64,000 bases of DNA from Rhodococcus sp. B50 (GTDB lineage: Bacteria > Actinomycetota > Actinomycetes > Mycobacteriales > Mycobacteriaceae): NCBI RefSeq assembly GCF_013602415.1, contig NZ_WPAG02000002.1:3475480-3539479 (forward strand). The letters are read 5' to 3'. Position numbers and translations under genes: made by a program. The notes beneath the pieces were generated by a model that saw only the letters and a list, made by a program, of their open reading frames with translations, did not search any database and was not told where the DNA came from. Positions 44,083 to 54,955 of this stretch are shown here, in pieces. The stretch's first letter is position 1; every line of letters starts with the position of its first letter.

Positions 44083-45575
44083 GCCGGTTCGAGCCGGATC
44101 AACTGCGAGCGGTGGATCGGCTCCCTGTCGGTGATCCGGAAACCGACGGACTCTAGCGCCCGGTAGGTCTCGGTGTCGGTGAACCGGTGGGGGTCGAACC
44201 GCCACCACACGTTGTTCGGGTGCAACACCCGGAAGCCGGTCGCGCGCTCGCCGTCGGCGATCACCCATAGCACCTCGCACCGCGCCGCCGCACGCTCGGC
44301 GAGCTCCGCCGGCGGGGCGTCGGTCGACCACAAGTCGACACGGTCGACAGCGTCGTATCCGAGCCCCACGTCGTCGAGGCCCTCCACCGCGTCGGGCCGG
44401 GCATCGGCAACCGCACGCAGTGAGGTGGGCGCCCACGAGACGCGTGGTTCGAACGCGACGCAGTCGCCGGGTTCGGAACGTTCGACGAGCCGGTCGGCGA
44501 TCACGCTGTAGTCCATCCCGCCGGGCTTGCCGAACGGCTGTCGCTGCTGCACGTAGGCGGGGGCGACACTGACGGCAACCGCCGTGAACACCACCAGCGC
44601 CGACCACCAGCGCGTCGCAACACGGGCTGCGGCCCAGCCTACGAGCAGCACCATCGCGGGAACGGTGAACGAGAGATAGCGGTCGAGGTACATGTTGTCG
44701 GCGAGCAGCGAGTACCCGAGCAGCAACGCCATCGGCACGGCGAAGCCCGGTACCGCAAGCCACAGCAGAGTGCGCTCCCCCGGTGCCACGCCGCGACGAG
44801 CAGCGACGATCACACCGGCGACGATGATCGCCGCGCACAGCACGGCCGTCCACGGCGCTCGGGGGAACCACTGGTCGAGGGCGATGGTGCGGATGATCGT
44901 CGAGTCGAGCGGCGGAATCCACGCGACCTGCTCGGCCTGCGCGTAGGCGAGCAGCACAAACGATGTCGACAAGGCCGCGCCCACACCTGCGGACAGCAGG
45001 AACGCGACGCGCCCACGACCACGGACGAGCACGGTGAGAAGATGCGCGACGACGACCGTCGCGGAGTACACGAACATCACCGTCGCGACCGGCAGGACGA
45101 CGGCGTAGAGCGCCCACCAGCGTCTACGGCCGGTCGTGCAGCCGAACGCGACCAGCAGCGACAACACCGCGACCAGTGCCGCAGCGAACGCATAGGACCG
45201 GGCTTCGGTGGCTGCCCAGGTCACCCTCGGCGACAGGGCGAACAGCACCCCGGCAGCGACCGCCACGCGACGGCCCGCCAGCGCCTGGCCGGTCGCAGTG
45301 ACGGCGGCGGCACCCACCCCGAGCGCGAGCACACCCGGCAGGCGGGCGGTGAACTCGTCGACGCCCACGAGGGAGAACCAGTAGTGCAGCAGAAGGTTGT
45401 GGAGGCCGTGTACGGCGTCGATCCGGGTGTGGACGCGGAGCAGCCCCTCGACGGGCCGGTCGGCGCTCGAGATCGTTGCGGCCTCGTCCCACCACAGCGA
45501 GGGCACCCACGAGAACGCCCCCGCGACGAGCACGGTCGCAACCCCGATCAGCAGGGGAAGCGACCATGCCCTCAC
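44070..45575 (-). CDS. GT-C-type membrane glycosyltransferase
   Basis: The 501-aa protein has about eleven membrane segments and the GT39-like first-loop motif WWDEAATI (residues 28-35), in which the Asp-Glu pair is expected to be catalytic. The C-terminal 130 residues are soluble and probably outside the membrane. Such enzymes use polyprenyl-phosphate sugars on the outer face. The gene starts with GTG 3 bp after the glfT2 stop, so it forms an operon with galactan synthesis, which suggests a role in arabinogalactan or lipoglycan decoration. The specific sugar is unknown. It overlaps the convergent wzm by 13 bp. Confidence 0.8.
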   Translation of the reverse strand: MRAWSLPLLIGVATVLVAGAFSWVPSLWWDEAATISSADRPVEGLLRVHTRIDAVHGLHNLLLHYWFSLVGVDEFTARLPGVLALGVGAAAVTATGQALAGRRVAVAAGVLFALSPRVTWAATEARSYAFAAALVAVLSLLVAFGCTTGRRRWWALYAVVLPVATVMFVYSATVVVAHLLTVLVRGRGRVAFLLSAGVGAALSTSFVLLAYAQAEQVAWIPPLDSTIIRTIALDQWFPRAPWTAVLCAAIIVAGVIVAARRGVAPGERTLLWLAVPGFAVPMALLLGYSLLADNMYLDRYLSFTVPAMVLLVGWAAARVATRWWSALVVFTAVAVSVAPAYVQQRQPFGKPGGMDYSVIADRLVERSEPGDCVAFEPRVSWAPTSLRAVADARPDAVEGLDDVGLGYDAVDRVDLWSTDAPPAELAERAAARCEVLWVIADGERATGFRVLHPNNVWWRFDPHRFTDTETYRALESVGFRITDREPIHRSQLIRLEPAQTQ

Positions 45576-45578
45576 GGT

Positions 45579-47483
45579 CTACCCGTCGATGCCGTACAGC
45601 CGCGCCCAGTTCTCCCGGCTCGTGAGCTTGGGCAGCGCCTCCTGCCAGACCGTCTTCATCCGGGGCGCTTCCTTGCGGAGCTGCCAGCACACCTTCGCGG
45701 CCTGCTTCGCGAGGTCGACGGCGGTGTCCTTGTCGCGGTGACGCACCCGCACCGCGTTCTGCGAGGCGTCGGTGACGACGGCCTTGTCGAACAACGACAC
45801 ATGCCACCACGACGCGAAGTGCGCGGGAACGGTGACCGTCCGGCGATCGACCTTGCCGGCGAACTGCTGCACGGCACGCTTGAGCAGCACCAGGCCCTCG
45901 CGCTTCTTGTCGGGCTCGAACTCCCACACCGACATCTGCGTATGAGGATCGGATTCCTTGCCCACCTGCGCGGCCGGCAGCGGCTTCGTCTCGGGATACC
46001 GGTCGCGCAGGTCGCGCAGTTCCTTCAGCACGGACTGTCCGCCGTCGTAGAGGAAGTCCGGTCCGGCGAGGAAGTCCTCCGCAGCCTTGATGAAAGTCGC
46101 GGCAAGACCGTACTGCATCGAGACGATGAGCTCACTGATCTTGCGGAACAGGTACTTCGACATGTCGTTGCCGTCGAAGCGCCCGTAGATGGACGAGACG
46201 ATCAAACCGTTGCGGATGCTGAAGTAGCGCGCCCAGTCGTCGTAGTCCTTGAGGTAGAAGTCCGCGTGCCACACACCCGCATTGGGCAGGGTGACCGTGG
46301 GGTGACCCGCATACCGGGCGCGGATGCCGTATTCGATGTCGTCCCACTGGAAGAACAGCGGGATGGGCAGACCGCAGTCGGCGATGATCTCGGCGGGCAG
46401 CAGGCAGGTCCACCAGCCGTTCCAGCCGGCGTCGAAACGCATGTCCTGCTTCTTCTTCACGAGGTCGATGCCCATACGCGCACCCGGAGTCAGTGCGCCG
46501 GCGGTGATCTCGTCGAGCACCTCGCGCTCGGCCGAGACGTGCAGGACCTGCGGGTTGCTCAGCGACAGCATCTGGGCGCCGACGATCGTCGGCTGCACCG
46601 TCATGTTCGCGAAAGCGTTGAGACGCAATACCGATTCGGGTTCGCACAGGATGTCGTCGTCCATGACGATGACGTTGGCGTGCTCGGCCTTGGCGGACCC
46701 GGTGATCTCGTACATGCCACGCGAGAAGCCACCCGCGCCACCGAGATTCGGCTGGGTCAGGTAGATGAGCTTGTCGCCCAGCTTGTCGGCGACCTCGGCG
46801 AACGCCGAGCGCGAGCGCACCTGATCGGTGCCCTGGTCGACGATGCACACCGCTTCGATGTCGGCCATCGCCCCGTCGTCCGAAGCGAGGGTGCCCACGG
46901 TGACGGTGCAGTCGTCGGCGCGGTTGAACGTGCAGATGACGACGGCAGCGGGTCGCAGGTGCTCGGGTGCGGCAACCGTCCAGCGCGCGTCGGAGACGAG
47001 CACCGATCCGTTACTGGCATCGATGGAGAACCACATCGCACCACCGTCGACGAACCGCTCGATGGGGAGTTCGAGGTCGAGTTCACCCGAACCCGACACC
47101 GTCTCGACCGTCACGATCCTCTCGCGTCCACGGGCGTCGGACGCCCACACGGTGAACTTCGCGGTACCGGAGCAGCCGTAGGTGAGCTGCAGGTTCACCG
47201 TCTTCACGTCGGTCCAGCGCTGCCAGAACGTCGCGGGAAAACGCCCGAAATAGGTGTTGGTGTGGGCGGTCGCGCCGTCGGCGAGCTGCAGCCCGTAACG
47301 GTCGGACGCGGCGTCGCCCTTCGTGTGGACGTACATCTTCTCCGGCACGCGCGGCGACAGAGATGCGAAGACGCCGCGCTGAACGATCAGCCGATCACGG
47401 CGGACCGGTTCGGTGAGAACCTCGTCCAGCGTGTCCGCATCGTGTCCGATCGTGCTTGTGTCGCCGGCAGCTGCCTGCTCCAT
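45579..47483 (-). CDS. glfT2: Galactofuranosyltransferase GlfT2
   Basis: GlfT2 polymerises the galactan with alternating beta-1,5 and beta-1,6 linkages from UDP-galactofuranose. The 634-aa protein matches the mycobacterial length. It shows an N-terminal beta-domain (QRGVFASLSPRVPEKMYVHTKGDA near 35-58), FNRADDC near 186, PNLGGAGGFSRGMYE (245-259), the metal/UDP motif VMDDDIL (Asp275-277), the catalytic WDDIE (380-384) and VWHADFY (405-411, metal His). The ATG at 47483 follows GGGGAG and gives the expected N-terminus. The GT-C gene follows 3 bp later. The rml genes lie just upstream, so galactan synthesis and rhamnose supply are clustered. Confidence 0.95.
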   Translation of the reverse strand: MEQAAAGDTSTIGHDADTLDEVLTEPVRRDRLIVQRGVFASLSPRVPEKMYVHTKGDAASDRYGLQLADGATAHTNTYFGRFPATFWQRWTDVKTVNLQLTYGCSGTAKFTVWASDARGRERIVTVETVSGSGELDLELPIERFVDGGAMWFSIDASNGSVLVSDARWTVAAPEHLRPAAVVICTFNRADDCTVTVGTLASDDGAMADIEAVCIVDQGTDQVRSRSAFAEVADKLGDKLIYLTQPNLGGAGGFSRGMYEITGSAKAEHANVIVMDDDILCEPESVLRLNAFANMTVQPTIVGAQMLSLSNPQVLHVSAEREVLDEITAGALTPGARMGIDLVKKKQDMRFDAGWNGWWTCLLPAEIIADCGLPIPLFFQWDDIEYGIRARYAGHPTVTLPNAGVWHADFYLKDYDDWARYFSIRNGLIVSSIYGRFDGNDMSKYLFRKISELIVSMQYGLAATFIKAAEDFLAGPDFLYDGGQSVLKELRDLRDRYPETKPLPAAQVGKESDPHTQMSVWEFEPDKKREGLVLLKRAVQQFAGKVDRRTVTVPAHFASWWHVSLFDKAVVTDASQNAVRVRHRDKDTAVDLAKQAAKVCWQLRKEAPRMKTVWQEALPKLTSRENWARLYGIDG

Positions 47484-47626
47484 CGGGCTACTCCCCGCTC
47501 GTGGTCGGTCCGCTGTTTTCGATGCGACAGTAGCAGCGGAAACAGGAGCTCCACGGTTGTGTGCGTCGTGCACCAGTGTTTCGACCCATTCGCGAATTGT
47601 GCCGGGATCACCCCGAACGGCGCAGA

Positions 47627-50125
<2,499 letters not shown>

Positions 50126-50217
50126 GGATCAGCCACCGGTTCGTAACATCTTGGGACTCTTGCCGATAGCCAGAGCAGCGCTTCCGCACCGACATACCGA
50201 AGAGACAGGATCCGACC

Positions 50218-50661
50218 GTGAAGTTGAATACCGCCCTCGGACGGGTAGCGAGCGTCGGCGTCGCAGCCGCCGTTACCGCCGGCCTCGCTGTTGCCGGAAC
50301 TCCCACCGCTTCCGCGGACTCGAACTGGACCACGTTCACCAATACGGTGGGTCTGCACCTCGATACGGGTTCGAGCGGGTATGCCGGCAACGCAACCCCG
50401 TTCATCGATGCGCCGGTCGTGCTCCGAACCGACCCCGCCTCTCCCGAACTGCCGTTCTGGATCGGGGGAATCGGATCACCGTTCTGCCCCTGCACCGTGC
50501 ACTGGCACAACGAGACCACAGGTGAGCGCGGGAAGGTACGTGCCAACAGCACTCTGCTCCCCTCGGAAACGGGTGCCGGGGAGATCTCGGCATACGTCAC
50601 CATCGACGGCAACGTCAGCGTCACCGCCGTTCGTGGCGTCGCCAACTGGACCGCCCGATAG
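50218..50661 (+). CDS. Small secreted protein of unknown function
   Basis: The 147-aa protein has a clear Sec signal peptide (residues 1-33, ending ASA before DSNW) and a mature domain of about 114 residues rich in Thr, Ser and Gly with predicted beta-strands. A CPC pair sits in SPFCPCTVHWHNETTG. No family is recognised. The GTG at 50218 follows ACAGGA. It ends just before a 47-bp palindrome. Similar small exported proteins of nocardioform bacteria are often envelope-associated; that is only a guess here. Confidence 0.78.
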   Translation: MKLNTALGRVASVGVAAAVTAGLAVAGTPTASADSNWTTFTNTVGLHLDTGSSGYAGNATPFIDAPVVLRTDPASPELPFWIGGIGSPFCPCTVHWHNETTGERGKVRANSTLLPSETGAGEISAYVTIDGNVSVTAVRGVANWTAR

Positions 50662-50663
50662 CA

Positions 50664-50710
50664 GATCTGGTTGTTCCGACGGCGTTCAGCGCGGTCGGAA
50701 CAACCAGATC
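50664..50710. repeat. 47-bp palindrome, left copy, at the 3' end of the DUF559 gene
   Basis: GATCTGGTTGTTCCGAC at 50664-50680 and its perfect complement at 50694-50710 form a 17-bp stem with a 13-nt loop. It ends inside the stop codon of the DUF559 gene and starts 2 nt after the secreted-protein stop, so it can terminate both. It is 36/47 identical to the palindrome at 51630-51676 when that is read on the minus strand. Confidence 0.85.
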
Positions 50711-51623
50711 ATCGGGTGCGGCCGAGTGCCGCACGGATCCGGCGTACGACGCCGCCCGGGTCCTGCGTCAACATGTGCCAGGTGAATCGCAGAACGTGCC
50801 ATCCTGCGTTGATCAGGACGTTCTGTCTTTCGATGTCGTGGCGGTGACGGTCTGCGTCGCGATGCCACGCCCATCCGTCGATCTCTATCGCCACCCGTTC
50901 GGCCTCGAACGCGACGTCGATCTCGTATCCACAGCTCATCACGTGTGCACGCCAGCCGGTGAGCCCTGCCTGACGTAGCAGCCGATGGAAGATGCGTTCA
51001 GCCTGGGAGTGCCCGCCGTCCCGGGCGGTGCACAACAATTTCTCCGCAGCGCGCGACCCACGACGTCCCGGATTCCGGCGGTGGGACCGCTCCAGCAGAG
51101 CCAATGACGTGTGTCGTTGAAGTGCTCTATCCATGAGGACGGAACCCTCCTTCAGTTCGACCGCTGCCTCCAACACCGTGAGAGGTACACCTGTGACCCG
51201 CAGCCCGCGCACGGTCACGATGTCGTCGGCGGGCAGGTCCCTGCGACGGAGGTGCACATTCCCGTTCCTCACAATCGCCCGCCCGTGTGGGACGGTGACG
51301 AAGTAACGGGCGGGAGGCCTGTCGAGGATGCCGTGCCACCACGCGGCGCTCGGACCCCATGCCGTCGCCGCACGTCCCGCGCTGTAGACCGCGGTGCGCA
51401 AATGCACCGACGGAGTACGCTCCCGGTCGGCGCGCAGGTAGATACCGGGCGCCAGGGAGACCCATTCGCCGGATCGCACGTAATGGTCGATGATCGCGAT
51501 GCTCAGTCCGCATCTCACGGCCTGATCTCGGGTGACGACACCGTCCTGCCGGGCCATGATCGCGTGCGCTCGGGAGCGTGACATATCCGGTTCGACGCCA
51601 CAGGCTTCCGAACGGTTCCCCAC
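50709..51623 (-). CDS. AbiEi-type N-terminal plus DUF559 nuclease-like protein
   Basis: The 304-aa protein has an N-terminal part resembling AbiEi/type IV antitoxin winged helices (IMARQDGVVTRDQAVRCGLSIAIIDHYVRSGEWVSLAPGIYLRAD, near 23-66) and a C-terminal DUF559 domain with the Vsr-like endonuclease fold: SQAERIFHRLLRQAGLTGW, then YEIDVAFEAERVAIEIDGWAWHRD (Asp and Glu of the PD-(D/E)xK-like core) and HDIERQNVLINAGWHVLRFTW. Such fusions are frequent, often multicopy and uncharacterised in actinobacteria. The GTG at 51623 fills the space from one 47-bp palindrome to the next; an ATG at 51584 is an alternative. The toxin partner of an AbiE system is absent. Confidence 0.85.
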   Translation of the reverse strand: MGNRSEACGVEPDMSRSRAHAIMARQDGVVTRDQAVRCGLSIAIIDHYVRSGEWVSLAPGIYLRADRERTPSVHLRTAVYSAGRAATAWGPSAAWWHGILDRPPARYFVTVPHGRAIVRNGNVHLRRRDLPADDIVTVRGLRVTGVPLTVLEAAVELKEGSVLMDRALQRHTSLALLERSHRRNPGRRGSRAAEKLLCTARDGGHSQAERIFHRLLRQAGLTGWRAHVMSCGYEIDVAFEAERVAIEIDGWAWHRDADRHRHDIERQNVLINAGWHVLRFTWHMLTQDPGGVVRRIRAALGRTR

Positions 51624-51629
51624 CTGTGC

Positions 51630-51676
51630 GATTTGGTTGGATCAACCGCGCATACCGCCGTCGAACCAACCAAATC
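51630..51676. repeat. 47-bp palindrome, right copy, before the DUF559 gene
   Basis: GATTTGGTTGG at 51630-51640 pairs with its complement at 51666-51676, and the inner bases pair partly. It has the same length and a related sequence to the palindrome at 50664-50710, with paired changes that keep the outer stem. It lies 6 nt before the GTG of the DUF559 gene and 2 nt after the gtrA stop. Confidence 0.8.
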
Positions 51677-51678
51677 GG

Positions 51679-52158
51679 TCATCGGAGGCGGAAGATCACG
51701 ACCCGCTGGACGACGAAGTTGATCACCGTCGCGGTGCCCTGGGCGACCACGAAGGCGAAGGGGGTGACCCACCACTCGTCGCCGAGGGATTCGTTGAGTA
51801 CACGGTTGATGCCGACCTGTGCGGCGAAGGTCACGGCGTACAGGACCACCACGGCAGCGAAACGGACACGACTGGGCGGGGCCTTGAAGGTCCAGCGGCG
51901 GTTGATCAGGTAAGCGGTGGTGGTGCCGGCCACGAACGACAGGGCTTTCGCGGCGTCGCGGGTCACACCCAACGCCATGAGCAGGACGTACAGGCCGTAG
52001 TCGACGATCGCCGAGAATCCGCCGGTCAGGACGAACCGCGTGAGCTGCGTCTTCAGGTCCAGCGCTTCGTCGGCCGTCGAATCGGTCAACGGCAGTTCGG
52101 GAGCCAGTGGGGCGTGGTGCTCCGGCAGCGGCTGCACATGGTCGTGGGATTCCGGCAC
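51679..52158 (-). CDS. gtrA: GtrA-family membrane protein
   Basis: The M. tuberculosis homologue Rv3789 acts next to dprE1 in arabinan synthesis, as an anchor or possible flippase for decaprenyl-phosphoryl-arabinose; its exact role is debated. The 159-aa protein has about 40 N-terminal extra residues, then four membrane segments: [67 protein letters not shown] and [27 protein letters not shown]. The YLINRRWTF and ATVINFxxQRxxIFR motifs are family marks. The GTG at 52158 is chosen since TACCCT lies 7 nt upstream. It is divergent from dprE1. Confidence 0.88.
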   Translation of the reverse strand: MPESHDHVQPLPEHHAPLAPELPLTDSTADEALDLKTQLTRFVLTGGFSAIVDYGLYVLLMALGVTRDAAKALSFVAGTTTAYLINRRWTFKAPPSRVRFAAVVVLYAVTFAAQVGINRVLNESLGDEWWVTPFAFVVAQGTATVINFVVQRVVIFRLR

Positions 52159-52165
52159 GCAGACG

Positions 52166-52171
52166 AGGGTA
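52166..52171 (-). promoter_or_regulatory. Candidate -10 box for leaderless gtrA
   Basis: TACCCT on the minus strand, 7 nt before the GTG at 52158. Confidence 0.45.
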
Positions 52172-52217
52172 ACGCCCGTGAGGAACAGCATCTTGCCGGG
52201 TGACCAGGACACACGGG

Positions 52218-52223
52218 TAGCCT
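52218..52223 (+). promoter_or_regulatory. Candidate -10 box for leaderless dprE1
   Basis: TAGCCT lies 8 nt before the ATG at 52232. Confidence 0.5.
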
Positions 52224-52231
52224 TTATCCCG

Positions 52232-53656
52232 ATGTCCACGACAGCTACGGAGCAGGCGAGCGAGCCGCTCCCCACCCAGACCCGCACCCTGACCGGCTGG
52301 GGGCGCACCGCGCCGACCACCGCAGAGGTGCTGTCCACTCCCGACGTCGAAGTGATCGCGAAGGCCGTTGCGCGAGTCGCGGAAGACAACGAGGCGAAGC
52401 CGTCGCACCTGCGTCGCGGTGTGATCGCACGCGGGCTCGGGCGCTCTTACGGCGATCCCGCGCAGAACGCCGGCGGGCTCGTCGTCGATATGACGGCGCT
52501 GAACAAGATCCACAGCATCGACCGCGACTCCCGCAAGGTCGTGGTGGACGGTGGCGTGAGCCTCGACCAGCTCATGCGCGCCGCGCTGCCGTTCGGTCTG
52601 TGGGTTCCCGTCCTGCCGGGCACACGCCAGGTCACCATCGGTGGTGCGATCGGTGCCGACATCCACGGCAAGAACCACCACAGCGCGGGCAGCTTCGGCA
52701 ACCATGTGCGGTCCATCGATCTGCTCACCGCCGACGGTCAGGTCCGCACGTGCACGCCCACCGGACGCAATGCGAAGCTGTTCTGGGCGACCGTGGGCGG
52801 TATGGGCCTGACAGGCATCATCCTGCGCGCGACCATCGAGATGACCCCCACGGAGACGGCGTACTTCATCGCCGACAGTCGCCGCACCGAGTCGCTCGAC
52901 GAGACGATCGCCCTGCACAGCGATGGTTCGGAAGCGAACTACGACTACTCCAGCGCGTGGTTCGACGCCATCTCGCCGGAGCCGAAGCTCGGCCGCGCCG
53001 CAGTCTCGCGAGGCAACCTCGCGAAGCTCGACCAGCTGCCGAAGAAGCTGCAGAAGGACCCGCTCAAGTTCGACGCGCCGACGTTGCTGACCCTGCCCGA
53101 CGTGTTCCCGAACGGGCTGGCCAACAAGTTCAACTTCTCGGTGATCGGTGAGCTGTACTACCGGAAGACGAAGAATGCCGACAATCAGGTTCAGAATCTG
53201 ACGGCGTTCTACCACCCGCTCGACCTGTTCGGGGAGTGGAACCGCGGCTACGGACCCAACGGCTTCCTGCAGTACCAGTTCGTGGTGCCGCCGGAAGCGG
53301 TCGAGGAGTTCAAGAAGATCATCCGCGACATCCAGGCGTCGGGACATCACTCGTTCCTCAACGTGTTCAAGCTGTTCGGTGAGGGGAACAAGGCTCCGCT
53401 CAGCTTCCCCATCCCCGGCTGGAACATCTGCGTCGACTTCCGGATCAAGCCGGGACTGAACGAGTTCGTGCGCGAGCTCGACAAGCGGGTCCTCGAATTC
53501 GGTGGTCGCCTCTACACCGCGAAGGATTCGCGGACAGACGCGGCGACCTTCCACGCCATGTACCCGCGGATCGACGAGTGGTTGAAGGTGCGCCGCTCCG
53601 TCGACCCCACGAACGTCTTCGCCTCCGATATGTCCAGAAGGTTGGAACTCCACTGA
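52232..53656 (+). CDS. dprE1: Decaprenylphosphoryl-beta-D-ribose 2'-oxidase DprE1
   Basis: DprE1 oxidises decaprenylphosphoryl-ribose at C2', the first half of its epimerisation to the arabinose donor. The 474-aa FAD enzyme has the PCMH-type FAD domain ([20 protein letters not shown] near residue 76; [24 protein letters not shown] near 128) and a C-terminal substrate domain with GWNICVDF. Cys400 corresponds by alignment to Cys387 of M. tuberculosis DprE1, the benzothiazinone target, and Lys431 to Lys418. The ATG at 52232 is 8 nt after TAGCCT and is probably leaderless. dprE2 overlaps its stop by one base. Confidence 0.96.
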   Translation: MSTTATEQASEPLPTQTRTLTGWGRTAPTTAEVLSTPDVEVIAKAVARVAEDNEAKPSHLRRGVIARGLGRSYGDPAQNAGGLVVDMTALNKIHSIDRDSRKVVVDGGVSLDQLMRAALPFGLWVPVLPGTRQVTIGGAIGADIHGKNHHSAGSFGNHVRSIDLLTADGQVRTCTPTGRNAKLFWATVGGMGLTGIILRATIEMTPTETAYFIADSRRTESLDETIALHSDGSEANYDYSSAWFDAISPEPKLGRAAVSRGNLAKLDQLPKKLQKDPLKFDAPTLLTLPDVFPNGLANKFNFSVIGELYYRKTKNADNQVQNLTAFYHPLDLFGEWNRGYGPNGFLQYQFVVPPEAVEEFKKIIRDIQASGHHSFLNVFKLFGEGNKAPLSFPIPGWNICVDFRIKPGLNEFVRELDKRVLEFGGRLYTAKDSRTDAATFHAMYPRIDEWLKVRRSVDPTNVFASDMSRRLELH

Positions 53657-54417
53657 TGATCAATGCCGTCGGCAATCCCCAGACCCTGCTGCTGCTCGGT
53701 GGCACCTCCGAGATCGGCCTGGCCATCGTCGAGGAGTACCTGCGCAAGGCACCGGCTCGCGTGATCCTCGCGGCCCTGCCCGGCGACCCGCGCCGTGAGG
53801 ACGCCGTCGCCCAGGCGAAGACCGCGGGTGCGACGCAGGTCGACCTGATCGACTTCGACGCACTCGACACCGCCAGCCACCCCGCCGTCATCGACCAGGC
53901 GTGGAAGGACGGCGACGTCGACATCACGATCGTCGCCTTCGGCCTCGACGCCGACGCCGAGGAGCTGTGGCAGAACCAGAGCAAGGCCGTGCGGGTCGCG
54001 GAGGTCAACTACACCGCCGCCGTCTCCGTGGGTGTGCTGGTGGGCGAGAAGATGAAGGCGCAGGGCTTCGGCCGCATCATCGCGATGTCGTCCGTCGCAG
54101 GCGAGCGCGTGAAGCGCGCCAACTTCGTCTACGGCTCCACCAAGGCAGGTCTCGACGGCTTCTACCTCGGACTCGGTGAGGCACTGCGGCCGTTCGGTGC
54201 GCGCGTGACCGTCGTGCGCCCCGGCCAGGTGCGCACGCAGTTCAGCGCGCACGTCGACGAAGCCCCGCTCACCGTGAACAAGGAAGACGTCGCAAAGCTC
54301 GCGGTCGCGGCCTCCGATCGCGGCAAGGAGATCGTCTGGGCGCCGGGAACCTTCCGGTTCGTGATGATCGTGCTGCGCCACCTGCCGCGCGCGATCTTCC
54401 GCAAGCTGCCGATCTGA
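53656..54417 (+). CDS. dprE2: Decaprenylphosphoryl-2-keto-ribose reductase DprE2
   Basis: DprE2 reduces the DprE1 product with NADH to decaprenylphosphoryl-arabinose, the sole arabinose donor for the cell wall. The 253-aa short-chain dehydrogenase has [19 protein letters not shown] (NAD motif near residue 11), [41 protein letters not shown] (catalytic Ser, Tyr and Lys near 147-163) and a hydrophobic C-terminus that may sit on the membrane. The start ATG overlaps the dprE1 stop (TGATG), indicating coupling. A strong terminator follows, so unlike in M. tuberculosis aftA is not in the same transcript. Confidence 0.96.
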   Translation: MINAVGNPQTLLLLGGTSEIGLAIVEEYLRKAPARVILAALPGDPRREDAVAQAKTAGATQVDLIDFDALDTASHPAVIDQAWKDGDVDITIVAFGLDADAEELWQNQSKAVRVAEVNYTAAVSVGVLVGEKMKAQGFGRIIAMSSVAGERVKRANFVYGSTKAGLDGFYLGLGEALRPFGARVTVVRPGQVRTQFSAHVDEAPLTVNKEDVAKLAVAASDRGKEIVWAPGTFRFVMIVLRHLPRAIFRKLPI

Positions 54418-54432
54418 CAGTCGTGCACCCCG

Positions 54433-54463
54433 CTGCCCCGCCGGACCCGATCCGGCGGGGCAG
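54433..54463 (+). terminator. Terminator after dprE2
   Basis: A perfect 13-bp stem (CTGCCCCGCCGGA and complement) with a 5-nt loop, followed by CGCCTTTTC. It begins 15 nt after the dprE2 stop. Confidence 0.85.
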
Positions 54464-54479
54464 TCGCCTTTTCAGGGGG

Positions 54480-54800
54480 TTACCTGACGTACCCGGTTCC
54501 ACTGTGGATCATCCCGGGTGGCCCGTAGCACCAGTGGTTGATCGATCCTTCGTTCACGAAGACACCGTTCACGGTGCCGTCCTGTCCCGCCTCGTTCGTG
54601 GCGTAGCCGACACCCGGTGTCCCGAGGACGATGCACTGGTAGGGGTCGACACCGCGGTGGTCGTACAGGCGGCCGTCGATGGGACCGCCGGGCGCACCCG
54701 GTTCGATCACCGGATACGCCGAGGCCTGCGCCGCCCCGAAGACGAGAAAAGGTGCCGTCGCGAGTGCCGCAAGTGCCGCACGAACCGCTTTACCTGTCAT
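54480..54800 (-). CDS. Small secreted Cys-containing protein
   Basis: The 106-aa protein has a signal peptide (residues about 1-28, ending ASA before YPVIEPGAPGGP) and a mature part of about 78 residues with two Cys (YQCIVLG and HWCYGPPGM) that could form a disulfide. No family is recognised; small exported proteins of this pattern are common in nocardioform actinobacteria. The ATG at 54800 follows AAAGG. It lies on the opposite strand between dprE2 and aftA, and so interrupts the gene order known from mycobacteria. Confidence 0.78.
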   Translation of the reverse strand: MTGKAVRAALAALATAPFLVFGAAQASAYPVIEPGAPGGPIDGRLYDHRGVDPYQCIVLGTPGVGYATNEAGQDGTVNGVFVNEGSINHWCYGPPGMIHSGTGYVR

Positions 54801-54943
54801 GATCTGAGCCTTTCGTTCGGATTCCCCGGGCCGTACCGACGGCCCGGTTTCCCGACGCAACTTCCAGAATGAGGGTCGCGACGGGAAAAATGTGGGAGTT
54901 TGCGGCTCGGATCGGGCCACCGTTCGCCTCGCGGACGCATCTC

Positions 54944-54949
54944 TATGCT
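54944..54949 (+). promoter_or_regulatory. Candidate -10 box for leaderless aftA
   Basis: TATGCT lies 6 nt before the GTG at 54956, which supports this start over the upstream in-frame ATGs at 54869 and 54890. Confidence 0.45.
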
Positions 54950-54955
54950 CGTGGG

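Noticed and set aside
50709..51623. A complete AbiE type IV toxin-antitoxin system
   Set aside because: Only the AbiEi-like N-terminal part is found; there is no adjacent AbiEii nucleotidyltransferase.
51515..53653. A 712-codon minus-strand open frame opposite dprE1
   Set aside because: Shadow of dprE1, gtrA and neighbouring genes; no family features.
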